Positions 21,831 to 33,611 of a stretch of DNA of 64,000 nucleotides are shown here, piece after piece. The position numbers and the translations under genes were made by a program. The notes below the pieces were generated by a model. It had not been told where the DNA came from. It did no database searches and saw nothing but the letters and a program-made list of their open reading frames with translations. Positions within the stretch are counted from its first letter, which is position 1. Every line of letters begins with the position of its first letter. Location: assembly GCF_012489685.1 (NCBI RefSeq), contig NC_080043.1, forward strand, positions 61,063,920 through 61,127,919, in the 5' to 3' direction. Origin of the DNA: Lotus japonicus. Lineage: Eukaryota > Streptophyta > Magnoliopsida > Fabales > Fabaceae.

Positions 21831-24128
21831 TATGGGTGTTTAGAGTCTACTAAGGTTGGGGGTTAGCGTTATAGCTCTGACTTATTCTTATTTTGAGGGC
21901 TTGTGTTGCTGACACTTGACCTATCCTTTTTGGGATTGTACATTTTGCCTACGGGCGTTACACTTTTCTACTTTCCGTCACTGGAGGTTACTCGTGACGA
22001 GGTTGCTACTTACAGCGGGGACTGTATTTATGTTATATACTAGTTTTGTTATCTTTTGTTGGGAGTTTATTTCTTTCAGTCTTTGGTTCTATTATCAAAA
22101 AAAAATATATTTACGTTTTTCCGCTTTAAGTTTCTTTTTGGTTACTAAAGTGACGCCACCGAAATCGGGGTGTTACAGATCTTCATGTCGTTCGTCGCTA
22201 CTTCGTGACATTGAGGTACTCTTGCTTATTCTTACCTCTGATCATTCTTTTTATCGCGTTTCTTTATCTCTTTCTGAGCTCCTAGTTTCGAGCTTTTCGT
22301 AAAATTGTTCGATGTTCTTGATTTTTCTTTTGAACTACCTTCTATAGTTGCCCAACAAGCTAAATCATTCGCCGATGCGCGCCGATTTCGATCGAGTCGC
22401 CAAAGATCTGAAAAACTGTATAAAAACCCATTTACGCACATATTGAAACTTTATCTTCGAAAAGCCACAATCCGACTTAGTGCCCTTAGGATTAGTTGCT
22501 ATAAATGTCGTTGTGAACGACCCCATCAATTTTGTTTTCCGAAGTTTCAACTTTGAGTTTTTGAGCTTTAATTTTGGACCAAAGTGCCCCTAACTAGTCG
22601 TAATTCGACCCGGTCGTTCTAAAATTTTTCTGACAATTTCTTTGCCCTAGTTTTACCCTAAAACTACCTAGGTATTAAATTAGATCGAAGAAAAAGCGCT
22701 GGAACCCTTTTTCCTTGAGTGGCCGAGAGCATGTTTTGAGGGGGGGAGAAATTCGTTTTTCGCGATAACTCGTCCTCTCGTGCTCGATTGTTGTACTCTG
22801 AAGCTTCGTAAGCTTTGTCTGTCAATAATTAACTTTGTTGTGATCGAGCTAATCGATTTTGGATTGATTTTGGCTTTGTTTTCTCCAAGGTTTAGTTGAG
22901 GGAACTTTGGGTATTACTGAGCTAGATTGTGAGGAAAACCTACACCGCGAGGCTGGAGCAACTCGAGGTTAGGGCAACTTACTTACTAGCTATTTGTATT
23001 GTAGACGTCGATAAATTCGACTTGAATTTTGGTTGATATTGAATATTGCATTGAATATTGTTTATCGCTTTGAACTGGAAACTTTTCTCTGGAGGCTTCG
23101 GCCGAGTAAACTTATGAGAAGTGTGTCTCCGTTTTCTGAGAGGCTTCAGCCGTTTACTGGTTTCCGTCTTATGATTTCCGAACTGAATTATTGTTATATT
23201 GACATTGTTATTGAACTGTGCGCTTTGTCGCGACTACGGAGTGTGGAATCATGGAACGTCCTACTTGTATTATTTCGGGTTGAATGAACAACCCTAGGCA
23301 AGTCAAAACCCGAGGTTTGAGATTAAGCCTATTGGAACACTAAGACTTTCCCCGGGGGATTACATTTGGGGGGATTTTGGCAAACTTGAAATAATTAGAA
23401 TTTGGAACTAGAGACCTTAGGGAACTTAGTTTTCAAGAACGAAACTCATAACTGGACTAATCCAACTTGAAATATTTTTATTAATGAATAAAACCATAGG
23501 GAACTTAAGTGGAGAAATGATTGTGAAAGACGGGGAAATGTCGACAAGTCTTGGAGCTGCTGGGATTTGATGGTCGTCATGAGGATGAACCATAGTGACC
23601 AGAGATATGTCACTGAGTACGATGCGTACTCCAGCTACTTACAGCCTAGTTGTAGAGTCGACCTTGACCTTTGGGTATTATTGAATTAAGAGTCGTAGCT
23701 AAACATTATATGGCGAGGACGATACCATGTTTGGCTAACCATATTGCATCAAGCATACATTCGGGGCTTGAGACGATTGGAGGATCAGGCTTCGGTGAAG
23801 TTGAGACGGCTTCGGTCGGCTTCACGAAGGTTTGAGACAGGTCAAAGATTGGCCTTCATCGAAGAACACCAAGAGTGTATCTTCGGCATAGCGGGCAAAA
23901 TGGTTCAACCTGGAGGGGTTAGAATTGATCCGATTATGCATGGGTTTGTAAGTGACACTCGAGCGGAAATGGTTAAACACTAGGCCGGTGTTAGGACTGA
24001 CTCGGTGGTGCCCATCCCAATTAAATTATCCGGATCATTTGAAACACATTGCAAGCATACATGCACCCTGACTGGAATTGTGTGCTATTGTCTATTGAAT
24101 TATTGTTAGAGCCGATAACATGCTAGGA

Positions 24129-24145
24129 ATATATATATATATAAA
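24129..24145 (+). promoter_or_regulatory. TATA-like stretch of the G1 LTR
   Basis: AT run ending tatataaac about 120-135 bp upstream of the conserved CAG-ATG (24266). Similar AT runs precede the equivalent ATG in G2 (~21570) and at ~41325. Suggests that transcription starts between this run and the ORF. Not proven. Confidence 0.35.
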
Positions 24146-24265
24146 CATATATATATCTATACCCCCAATCACATGTTGTTTGTATATTTACTCTATTCCG
24201 TGAGTTGACCCTAGCACCTTGGCTTTGGTTTCATGTTTGTGTTTGGGCGGTCGGCCTGCTGCCAG

Positions 24266-24922
24266 ATGTCGATGGCGGATTGGTTTTCGATGGTTTCTCC
24301 CTCAGGGGGGATCAGGTTTGAGCTGGTTGATCAACATGCCCCCACCGCTTGGGTGATCGATCCTTAGGATCATCGGGCGACGTAACGGGGAAAGGTCATG
24401 GAGGACCGGACTGATGAGCGTGGACGTCTGACGAGAGGAGTTCTGCGACGCATGGAGCTGAGCTTCAACTTACCACCTTCGGTGCGCTGTGGACCGGGCA
24501 CTAGCCGGAGACCACCTTCACCACCTTCATCTTCATCCGACGACGAGGACCCATCTGAGATCGAGGCTGATACTGAGGCACCTGTCGCGCCACTTCCTGC
24601 TACTGCTGTCGATCCTACCGACGTTGCATCATCCTCGAGGCTCGTGGAGCCGAAGAGGGATCCTGTTGTTCCGTCTGCCTCTCGCCGTTTTCCGTTACTC
24701 CATCACGCGGCTACCGCATGGAAACCCCTGGTACGTGTGGTCGAGGAGGATGTCCTTTCTGAGGAGGTAGATGTTGAGATGGGTTCGACTAGGGTTGTAC
24801 GCAGGACAGTCAGGAGGGAGGTCGTGGACTTGGACACTGAGATGATCACGATGGACTCTGATTCTGACACTGATGTCAACTACTATGTCGGGAGCGACGA
24901 GGAGGAGGAGGAGGAGCTTTGA
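24266..24922 (+). pseudogene. LTR-encoded acidic protein, G1 5' LTR copy
   Basis: Frame starts at ATG 24266, right after gctgccag. It carries two stops (TAG 24365, TAA 24383), then stays open from ATG 24398 to 24922 (174 codons). Shared features with the copies at 38606, 37747 and 45644: DWF-M-PSGG at the start, MEDR, GVLRR, FNLPP, a CG-G motif, SSSDDEDPSE and a DSDSDTD acidic end. The tail also has a run of Glu. Ser residues followed by acidic residues look like CK2 sites. No known domain recognised. No signal peptide or membrane segment. Function unknown; its place in the presumed transcript leader suggests a first ORF. Confidence 0.55.
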
Positions 24923-25397
24923 GCGGTACTTGAGGGTAGGTTAGGTGGGCACCATATTTTGTGTAGAGCTCTGATCCGTTTTGTTTTGGGACAGGGTAGG
25001 TTCCCGACGCATAGCTTTTTGTGTGGTTCTCTTGCTGGGGGATCACAGAGAGTTAGTCGGACTGTAGGGGTCTTTGCTTAGGCCATTTTGAGGGCCGACT
25101 TTCTTCTGGAGGATTGTAATTATAACTTTGTCACTCACGTTTCTGGATCTGTAAATATTTGCTAGTGGGCACACTACTTGGGAGTCGCTGCGAGAGCGCG
25201 TGACGTTGGAGTGCAGCTGAGGCTGTACCTGTTTATATGATGTACATCGGTTAGGTTTAAACTGTGGGATTATGTCTTTATCTTTATGACGTTTTCATTT
25301 CAACAAAAGAAACAAACGGAAAAAAAATACATGTTTTCCGCTTAAAGTTTATTTTTAAGTTAATTAAGTGACACCTGAAAATCGGGGTGTTACATTG

Positions 25398-25409
25398 TGG
25401 TATCAAAGC
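25398..25409 (+). promoter_or_regulatory. G1 primer-binding site
   Basis: TGGTATCAAAGC three bases after the 5' LTR end. It differs by one base from the plant initiator-Met PBS TGGTATCAGAGC. Confidence 0.8.
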
Positions 25410-25786
25410 TTAGTCGAGTCTTTTGGGAGTCTTTGGGGAATAGGTCTTCTGTGCTAGATTGTGTGACTCTGCAAAGAGTAAAAACTTGATTGTCTGCAGA
25501 GCGATTTTCGCTCAAATTGTTTGCGTTTACTACTTAAACTTTGACCTTATGATTATTATCCCTACTAGGACCTTATTCGAAGTTGCTCGTGATTTCACTA
25601 TAGAAGTTATACGAGGTCTAGAATAGCACGCTGAGCTAGGAAGTTGTTTTACCGATGCATCGATAAGGAAGCTAGAATCTTAGGGAAATTCCTTGTGGGT
25701 ACTATACGTAGGATATTAGGGCGTTTAGTTTTGAATCGGAGATGTCAGAATCTTGAGAATAGGAGAGACTCAGATGTGCATGGTAT
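25410..25786 (+). other. G1 leader remnant; gag and protease missing
   Basis: Only ~380 bp separate the PBS from the first RT codons, where an autonomous Tekay element has gag plus protease. No zinc knuckle or DTG/DSG motif is present, so an internal deletion removed them. Confidence 0.7.
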
Positions 25787-27546
25787 TCAGTGATCCGAGA
25801 TTTCGCTGATGTTTTTCCTGGAGATGTACCTGGACTACCGCCAGTACGCGACATGGAGTTTGTAATCGACATTGTACCCGGAACCGGACCGATTTCGATC
25901 GCACCTTACCGTATGGCACCTGCAGAGCTACTGGAGTTGAAGTCTTAGTTGGAGGATCTTTCGGCGAAAGGATTTATTCGACCAAGTGTCTCACCGTGGG
26001 GAGCGCCAGTGCTTTTGGTCAAGAAGAAAGACGGAAAGTCTAGATTGTGTGTGGACTATCGACAGCTCAACAAGGCGACGGTCAAGAACAGATACCCATT
26101 TCCAAGGATAGATGATTTGATGGATCAACTTCGAGGGGCTGCCGTATTCTCCAAGATAGATTTGAAGTCGGGCTATCACCAAATCAGAGTGAAGACTGAG
26201 GATATACCGAAGACTGCTTTCAGAACTCGCTACAGACACTACGAGTACCTAGTGATGTCGTTTGGAGTGACGAATGCACCTGCTGTTTTCATGGACTACA
26301 TGAACCGTACCTTTCATGAGTTCTTGGATCAGTTTGTGGTGGTGTTCATCGACGACATTCTGATCTATTCGAAGGACGCTAAGGAGCATGAGGGACATCT
26401 GCGTCAAGTGTTACAAGTGTTGCGGGAGAAGAAGTTGTATGCGAACCCTTCCAAGTGTGAGTTTTGGCTTGAGGAAGTCAAATTCTTAGGCCATGTTATC
26501 TCAAAGGAAGGCATAGATGTGGATCCAGCGAAGGTGGAAACTGTTTTAGCTTGGGAACAACCGAAGACAGTAACAGAAATCAGAAGTTTTGTGGGCTTAG
26601 CTGGGTATTATAGACGTTTGATTGAGGGTTTTGCCAAGATTTTTGGACCTTTGACTCAACTTACGAGGAAGGATCAACCTTTTGCATGGACAGAAGCGTG
26701 TGAGACAAGTTTTCAGACCATGAAGGAACGTTTGACAACGTCACCTGTGCTTATTTTGCCACAACCGGAGGAACCTTATGAAGTCTATTGTGATGCTTCA
26801 CATCACGGCTTGGGATATGTACTGATGCAACATCGGAAAGTGGTGGCTTATGCTTCGAGACAGCTGAAGACTCATGAGAAAAACTACCCGACGCACGATT
26901 TGGAGTTAGCTGCTATTGTGTTTTCGCTTAAAATCTGGAGGCATTACCTCTATGGTTGTACTTTCACGATATTTAGCGATCACAAGAGCCTAAAATACTT
27001 GTTTGATCAGAAGCAGCTGAACATGAGACAACGACGATGGATGGAGTTCATCAAGGACTACGAGTTTACATTGCAATATCACCCTGGGAAAGAAAATGTA
27101 GTTGCTGATGCTTTGAGTAGGAAGATGCATGTCTCGTCAATGATGGTTAAAGAACTGGAGTTACTGGAACAATTTCGAGATATGAGTTTGGGTGTGACAC
27201 CGTCTGAGGGAATGCTGAAGTTCGGCATGATCAGAATCGCCAGTGGACTGATGGAAGAGATTAGAGAGCAACAATTGCAAGATGTGTTTCTGCTAGAGAA
27301 GAGAAACTTGGTAACTCAAGGGAAAGACCCGGAGTTCAGGGTAGGAGCTGACAACATCCTACGATGCAAAGACAGAGTGTGTGTACCCTACAACCCAGAA
27401 TTAAGAAGGCTAATCATGGATGAAGGACATAAGAGCAAGTGGGGCATTCATCCTGGAATAAAAAAGATGTACCAAGACTTGAAACTGAGTTTCTGGTGGC
27501 CGGAAATGAAGAAACAAGTGGCCGAGTATGTAGCTGCATATGTTTG
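25787..27546 (+). pseudogene. G1 pol: reverse transcriptase and RNase H
   Basis: Reverse transcribes the element RNA. Frame open from ~25787 ([14 protein letters not shown], typical gypsy RT lead-in), with one in-frame TAG at 25946-25948. The stretch from 25949 has no ATG there. RT motifs: [30 protein letters not shown], and the active site [12 protein letters not shown] (F-x-D-D variant). RNase H follows ([13 protein letters not shown], then the DLELAAIVF and [10 protein letters not shown] motifs). The HHCC finger of integrase starts before the frame ends at 27546, where two extra bases near 27538 shift the frame. Confidence 0.9.
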
Positions 27547-28659
27547 ACTTGTCAGAAGGCAAAGGTAGAGCATCAGAGGCCTGCTGGTATGCTACAGAGT
27601 CTAGATGTGCCAGAATGGAAATGGGATAGTATCTCCATGGATTTCGTAGTGGCTTTGCCGAGAACACAGAAGAGGTATGATTCGATTTGGGTAATTGTGG
27701 ACCGTTTGACCAAGTCTGCACATTTTCTACCAGTGAGAACTACCTATAATGTGGAGAAGTTGGCTGAGATTTATGTGGCCGAGATTGTTCGACTACACGG
27801 AGTTCCGACGAGTATTGTTTCTGACCGAGATCCGAAGTTTACATCGCACTTTTGGGGAGCTCTTCATGAGGCGTTAGGAACCAAACTGAGATTGAGTTCG
27901 GCGTATCATCCACAAACTGACATGCAGACAGAGAGAACTATTCAGTCGTTAGAGGATCTACTGCGTGCTTGTGTGTTGGACAACAAAGGAAGCTGGGATG
28001 ATCTTCTGCCATTGATCGAATTCACCTACAACAACAGTTTTCATGCGAGCATCGGTATGGCACCGTATGAGGCTTTGTATGGTCGAAAGAGTAGGACACC
28101 TTTGTGTTGGTATCAAGATGGGGAGAGTTTGTTAATTGGACCGGAACTTCTGCAACAGATCAGAGAAAAGATGAAAGCTTCGCAGAGCAGACAGAAGAGT
28201 AATGCCGATCAGCGGCGTAGGACCCTAGAGTTTGAAGAGGGCGACCATGTGTTTTTACGAGTTACTCAGACTACCAGAGTTGGCCGGGCTATTAAGTCGA
28301 GGAAGCTCACACCAAAATTCATTGGACCTTACCAGATCACTCGCCGTGTTGGGCCAGTTGCGTATCAGATCGCGCTACCACCGTTTCTTTCCAACATTCA
28401 TGATGTGTTTCAGGTGTCGCAATTGAGGAAATACATTCCAGACTCGACACATGTAATCGAGCCGGACAACATTGAGCTGAAGGATGATCTGACTTTTGAG
28501 GCTCTGCCGGTCAGCATTGGGGACAGAAGAGTGAAACAGCTGAGAGGAAAGCAGATTGCTTTAGTGAAGGTAATATGGAACAATGACACGGGTGATGCTA
28601 CATGGGAGTTAGAAGACAAGATCAAGGAACAGTATCTCGGACTTTTCACGGAACCCTAA
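27540..28659 (+). pseudogene. G1 pol: integrase and chromodomain-like tail
   Basis: Continues in a new frame after the shift. Cys pair CLTC of the HHCC finger, catalytic Asp in SMDFVV, second Asp in IVSDRDPKF, and Glu in [16 protein letters not shown]-type module ([14 protein letters not shown]) follows. The last ~60 residues ([19 protein letters not shown], then ATWELEDKI) match the C-terminal chromodomain-type tail of Tekay/Del chromoviruses, thought to steer integration to heterochromatin. Stop TAA at 28657-28659. Otherwise clean. Confidence 0.88.
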
Positions 28660-28696
28660 GTTTCGAGGACGAAACTTTCTTTTTGGAGGGGAGTAT
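28660..28696 (+). promoter_or_regulatory. G1 polypurine tract
   Basis: tttttggaggggagtat directly before the 3' LTR start at 28697. The same motif precedes the G2 LTR at 18533. Confidence 0.75.
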
Positions 28697-30640
28697 TGTA
28701 AGACCCAGATTTCAGAACTGGATTAAATAATTATTTTTCCGACTCACACGTAGGATCGGTGTAAGCGTGATAGGAGTTTGTTGTTTGGGAAAGTTTAATG
28801 AAGAAGAAAGTTCAGGAATTGCTTGAGGATAGTACCATAGTCGTTTTAGGAGTTAGTGCGAGTCGTCTACACACCCGCCTTATGGCGAGAGTGTCCAGAA
28901 TAGGCTAATTCCGCTCTTAAAGCACTGTTTAAGAGAAATTCTAAATCCTTGGAAAAATAAGAAGTTCTCTTTATTTTTCCCTCGACCAGCGTTTCATTTC
29001 GGAACTCTGGACTGTACGCACGATAGGTTTCACTTCTCGGAAGTCTGACGACGCTAAATTCTTTTCTCTAAAAACTCCAAATTCAAACGCTGAATGAAGA
29101 CTTTTTCTATTCGGAGCTTATAACGAAGTTTCCATCCGCGCTGCCAGTTTTCTTTCGACGTTTCCAATCTTTCTTCAGAACGAAGTTTTGTCATCCGACT
29201 TTCACAGCAAAAAGTAGTTTTTCGGGGCAATTTAACTCACACCGCTTTTGGATCGTTTTCTTCAAATTCAAGAGACTTGTTTTGAGTTCTGGAATTCTGT
29301 CGCCAGAATCTCGCTTAGAATTCACAGATGAACGTACTGCAAAAATCGGAATCGCGAAATATTCATTTTCCCGCGATTTCACTCTAGGAAAAAACACAAA
29401 ATATCTCCATTCCCACCATTTGAGGCCGCGAGCAAGGAGGAGAAGAAGGAGAGGCAGAACTTCGCCGTTTCTTGACCGATCTTCGTGCTGTTCGTTGCTA
29501 CTTCGCGACATTGAGGTACTCTTGCTTATTCTTACCTCTGATCATTCTTTTTATCGCGTTTCTTTATCTCTTTCTGAGCTCCTAGTTTCGAGCTTTTCGT
29601 AAAATTGTTCGATTTTCCCGATTTTTCTTTTGAACTACTTTCTATAGTTTCCCAACAAGCTAAATCATTCGCCGATGCGCGCCGATTTCGATCGAGTCGC
29701 CAAAGATCTGAAAAACTATATAAAAACCCATTTACGCACATATTGAAACTTTATCTTCGAAAAGCCACAATCCGACTTAGTGCCCTTAGGATTAGTTGCT
29801 ATAAATGCCGTTGTGAACGACCCCATCAATTTTTTTTTCCGAAGTTTCAACTTTGAGTTTTTGAGCTTTAATTTTGGACCAAAGTGCCCCTAACTAGTCG
29901 TAATTCGACCCGGTCGTTCTAAAATTTTTCCGACAATTTCTTTGCCCTAGTTTTACCCTAAAACTACTTAGGAATTAAATTAAATCGAAGAAAAAGCGTC
30001 GGAACCCTTTTTCCTTGAGTGGCCGAGAGCATGATTTGAGGGGGGGAGAAATTCGTTTTTCGCGATAACTCGTCCTCTCGTGCTCGATTGTTGTACTCTG
30101 AAGCTTCGTAAGCTTTGTCTGTCATTAATTAACTTTGTTGTGATCGAGCTAATCGATCTTGGATTGATTTTCGCTTTGTTTTCTCCAAGGTTTAGTTGAG
30201 GGAACTTTGGGTATTACTTAGTTAGATTGTGAGGAAAACCTACACCGCGAGGCTGGAGCAACTCGAGGTTAGGGCAACTTACTTACTAGCTATTTGTATT
30301 GTAGGCGTCGATAAATTCAACTTGAATTTTGGTTGATATTAAATATTGCATTGAATATTGTTTATCGCTTTGAACTGGAAATTTTTTTCTGGAGGCTTCG
30401 GCCGAGTAAACTTATGAGACGTGTGTCTCCGTTTTCTGAGAGGCTTCAGCCGTTTACTGGTTTCCGTCTTATGATTTCCGAACTGAATTATTGTTATATT
30501 GACATTGTTATTGAACTGTGCGCTTTGTCGCGACTACGGAGTGTGGAATCATGGAACGTCCTACTTGTATTATTTCGGGTTGAATGAACAACCCTAGGCA
30601 AGTCCAAACCCGAGGTTTGAGATTAAGCCTATTGGAACAC

Positions 30641-33611
30641 TGTAACACTCCGGTTTCTCAACTGAGGAGTCACATTTGTTACCTAACAAAATCTAAGGAC
30701 TATTTCGTAATCCTAAGAAAACACGATAATTTTTTTCCTTTTCAAAGCAACTAAACACAGTTTAATACATAACATAGTCTTAATTAAACAACCCGTTCCC
30801 GACATATAATAATAGTGTCTTACAATATCATAAGCAAGTTTCCAAAATAAGTACGCTCACTTAGACAAGTGGCGAAGATAAGGTTTAAACAACAGAGTTT
30901 TCAGATGGAGAAAGAAACTCAGACATAGTCCTCCAAAAAGGGAGAAGCAACTGCTTCATCCACCTTTACTCGACCGCCCACGGTCACGGTCTCCAACTCG
31001 AACAGCTAAGCTTCAGCGGAAGGCTCTCCATCGCCTAATAGCGTTAAGCGCCCAAACAACAAATAGCAAATAGAAAGGGTTAACTCCATGCAATTACCAT
31101 GTATAAAAGAGAAAATCATGCTATTCAAATTTAATTACCTAGCATGGTAGATAAACTAGCAACATAACTCAACTCATATATCAACAACTTAACATAGATT
31201 AACTCAGATAATAATAACCTCAACAATGTAACATCAAATCAGATATCAATAAACCAATAATTAAAATCCAACAACATAGGGTCAGGTGTTAGTTCCCTAT
31301 AATGCAACTATATGCTACTACCAAAATGGATCGATCAGCAACGTCTCTCAAGACGGGACGATCACGTGGGACAATCACCACCACACCGCCACTTAACGCC
31401 ACTACGGACGGGACAATCACCACCACATTGCCACTTTAGGACATCTCGAAAGATGGGACGATCACGTGGGACAATCACCACCACACCGCCACTTTATAAC
31501 GCCTTAAAAGACGGGACAATCACGTGGGACAATCACCACCACACTGCCACTTCAAGACCAAGCCCTAAATGCCAAGTCAATCAACAACAATGCCCAAACC
31601 AATGATTTATTCGGAGTAACCACTTGTTATTCCTATTATCAACGAACATAACTCAATTCAATTGCATACCAACTCAGCTCAATGACAGAAACCAGTAAAC
31701 GGCCGAAGCCTCTCAGAAAACGGAGACACACGTCTCAATAAGTTTACTCGGCCGAAGCCTTCAGAAAACATTTGGCACAAGCCTCAGAAACAGTCAACAT
31801 AAGCAAGCATACAACATTGCGAGCATAATAATCATAATCCAGTGCCAATCAATATAAACATCTTCATCTCAAACGCAGGCAGTGCGATAAAAGCAGGCAA
31901 GACTCAAAGACACTCTAAAACTGAGTTACCCTTACCTTCGTGAGTAGAAGTTGTGCATGGAAGTTGCGAACCTAAAGCAAGGAAACACAATCATCAACAC
32001 AAGCCTCACTAGAAGCAACACGATCTAATAATATTAATCGAAACCGGAAAGAAAGCTTTTAAAGCTTCAGAGTTCCTATTTAAGCACAAATTGACAACGG
32101 AGACTTCGTTCGCTAAAACGAGCATAACTCGAGCTACAGAACTCGGAATGACACGAAACCAATGCCAAAATTTCGACAATCGAAAGAGCTACGCCATAGC
32201 TCAGGTCATAGAGACCCAAAAATTATTTTTGGACACGGTACCCTAACAAATAGGTTTCGGCCACTCTAAAAAATAGGGTTTCCGAACTTTTTCTTCGATC
32301 TAATTCAATTCCTAGGTATTCTTAGGCGATATCTAGGCCAGGGAAACTCTCAGAAAAATTATCGGGTCGAAAACTGTCGCAGGGGTATTTTGGTCAATAT
32401 TTTTAGCTCGGAAACTCAAAATCAGAATTTCGAAAAACAAATTAGATGGGGACGATACCAACGACGATTATGATGACTAATCCTACTAACGCTAAGCTCA
32501 GTCGAGGGTTTTAAGTCGAAAGGACAAAGCTTTGGCCAAAAATGGGTTTTTCGAGCAAAATTGAAACTCGGCGGCAATTCGGCGAGATTCGGCTAAATGT
32601 AATCCGCTAAACATGCTCTTGGGCACGCAGGGAAGAAGTTTAGATAGAGAGATCGAGTTATTTGGACAGTTTTACAAAAAGCTCAAAACTTTGAGCATAG
32701 AAAGACATAGAGAAAAGCGATAGAATTTACGATCAGAGGTAAGGAAAAGCATCAGTACCTTGAGGCCTACGCGTAGCAACGAACTGTGGGACGATCAGGC
32801 AAGAATCGGCGAAAAACTCTTCTCCTTTCCTCTCCTCCTTGTCCGCGGGTTTGGGTGTGTGTGTTGGTGAGGTTTTTGTTTTTTTTTTCCATTTTTCAAG
32901 TTATTTATAGAAAATGGAAAACGCGGAAAAATGAAATTTTCGCGATTCCGATTTTTCCTGCACATTCCTCCGTGAATCCTAAGATAGGTTCTGGCGACAG
33001 AATTCCAAAACTCAAAAGAGGTTTCTTGAAATTACGGTAAACAATCCAAAGTCGGTGTAAATCTATTTTACCCGAAAAACTACTTTTGCAGTGAATGTCG
33101 GATGAGAAAACTTCTTTCTGAAGAAAGATTGGAAACATTGAAAGAAATGGGTGTACGCGTGTGGAATCTTCGTTTGAAGCTCCGAATTGAAAAAGTCTTC
33201 ATCAACCGTTTATTTTAGGTTTCTTGAGCTATCAGGGTTTTAGTTTCGGCAAACCTCCGAGAACTAGAATCGGACGTTCGTACATCCCAGGGTTTCGTAT
33301 CGAAACTCTTGTCATGGAAGGATTAAGAGAAGTTCTAACATTTCTCTGAAGATTTTTGGAATTAGTTTCCATCGTGTCTTTAAGTGCAAATTAGTCGTTT
33401 ACTGACGCTCTCGTCCTGGGCATAAGTAAATACTACTTGTGCTATAACTATATCGACTATAGTACTATTCTTAGTCATTTCCTGAACTTTCTTCTTCATA
33501 ATATTAATCCAACCATCAAACGAAAGTCAAGTTCCTCTCACGCTTACACAGAATCCTATGCGTGAGCTGGAAATTATTTATTTATTTAATTCTAAAATCT
33601 TGGGTCTTACA
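30641..33611 (-). mobile_element. G3: solo LTR, minus strand
   Basis: On the plus strand it runs TGTAACACTCC ... GGGTCTTACA (2971 bp) between AACAC duplications (30636-30640, 33612-33616). On the minus strand it begins TGTAAGACCCAAG like the other LTRs. No internal region. It is shorter than its relatives and lacks the acidic LTR ORF. Confidence 0.88.
31347..31556 (+). repeat. Tandem repeat in the G3 LTR
   Basis: About 3.5 units of roughly 50-65 bp sharing acgggac, cacgtgggacaatcaccacc and ccgccact blocks. The CACGTG core is a G-box and appears three times. The ORF through it (31312-31605) is a by-product of the repeats. Confidence 0.7.

Larger units (their letters stand above)
18438..22177 (+). 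mobile_element. G2: Tekay-type element with near-total internal deletion
   Basis: Flanked by GATCT (18433-18437, 22178-22182). It starts with ~21 bp of a 5' LTR (TGTAAGGCCCAAG), then ~74 bp that are the very end of a pol gene and the PPT region (tttcgaggacgaaac, then the ggagggtag purine tract), then a full LTR from 18533 to 22177 (3645 bp). So 5' LTR and interior were deleted while both outer ends stayed intact. Confidence 0.85.
17674..25394 (+). repeat. G1 5' LTR (split by G2)
   Basis: LTR segments 17674-18437 and 22183-25394 surround G2. Start TGTAAG and end TTACA form a 5-bp terminal inverted repeat. It contains an AT-rich TATA-like stretch (24129-24145), the LTR ORF from 24266 and a conserved gacagggtaggttcccgac block near 24991 that recurs in the other LTRs. 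The 79-codon ORF at 23744-23983 is repeated at 34020-34259 simply because LTRs are duplicated. Confidence 0.85.

Noticed and set aside
23744..23983. 79-codon ORF repeated identically at 34020-34259
   Set aside because: The two copies are the 5' and 3' LTR of the same element, so identity is expected; no motif and no equivalent in G2 or G6.
24489..24770. His/Leu/Arg-rich 93-codon ORF in another frame of the LTR (also at 38829)
   Set aside because: Shadow of the acidic ORF; its composition follows from the other frame and it is not kept in G4 or G6.
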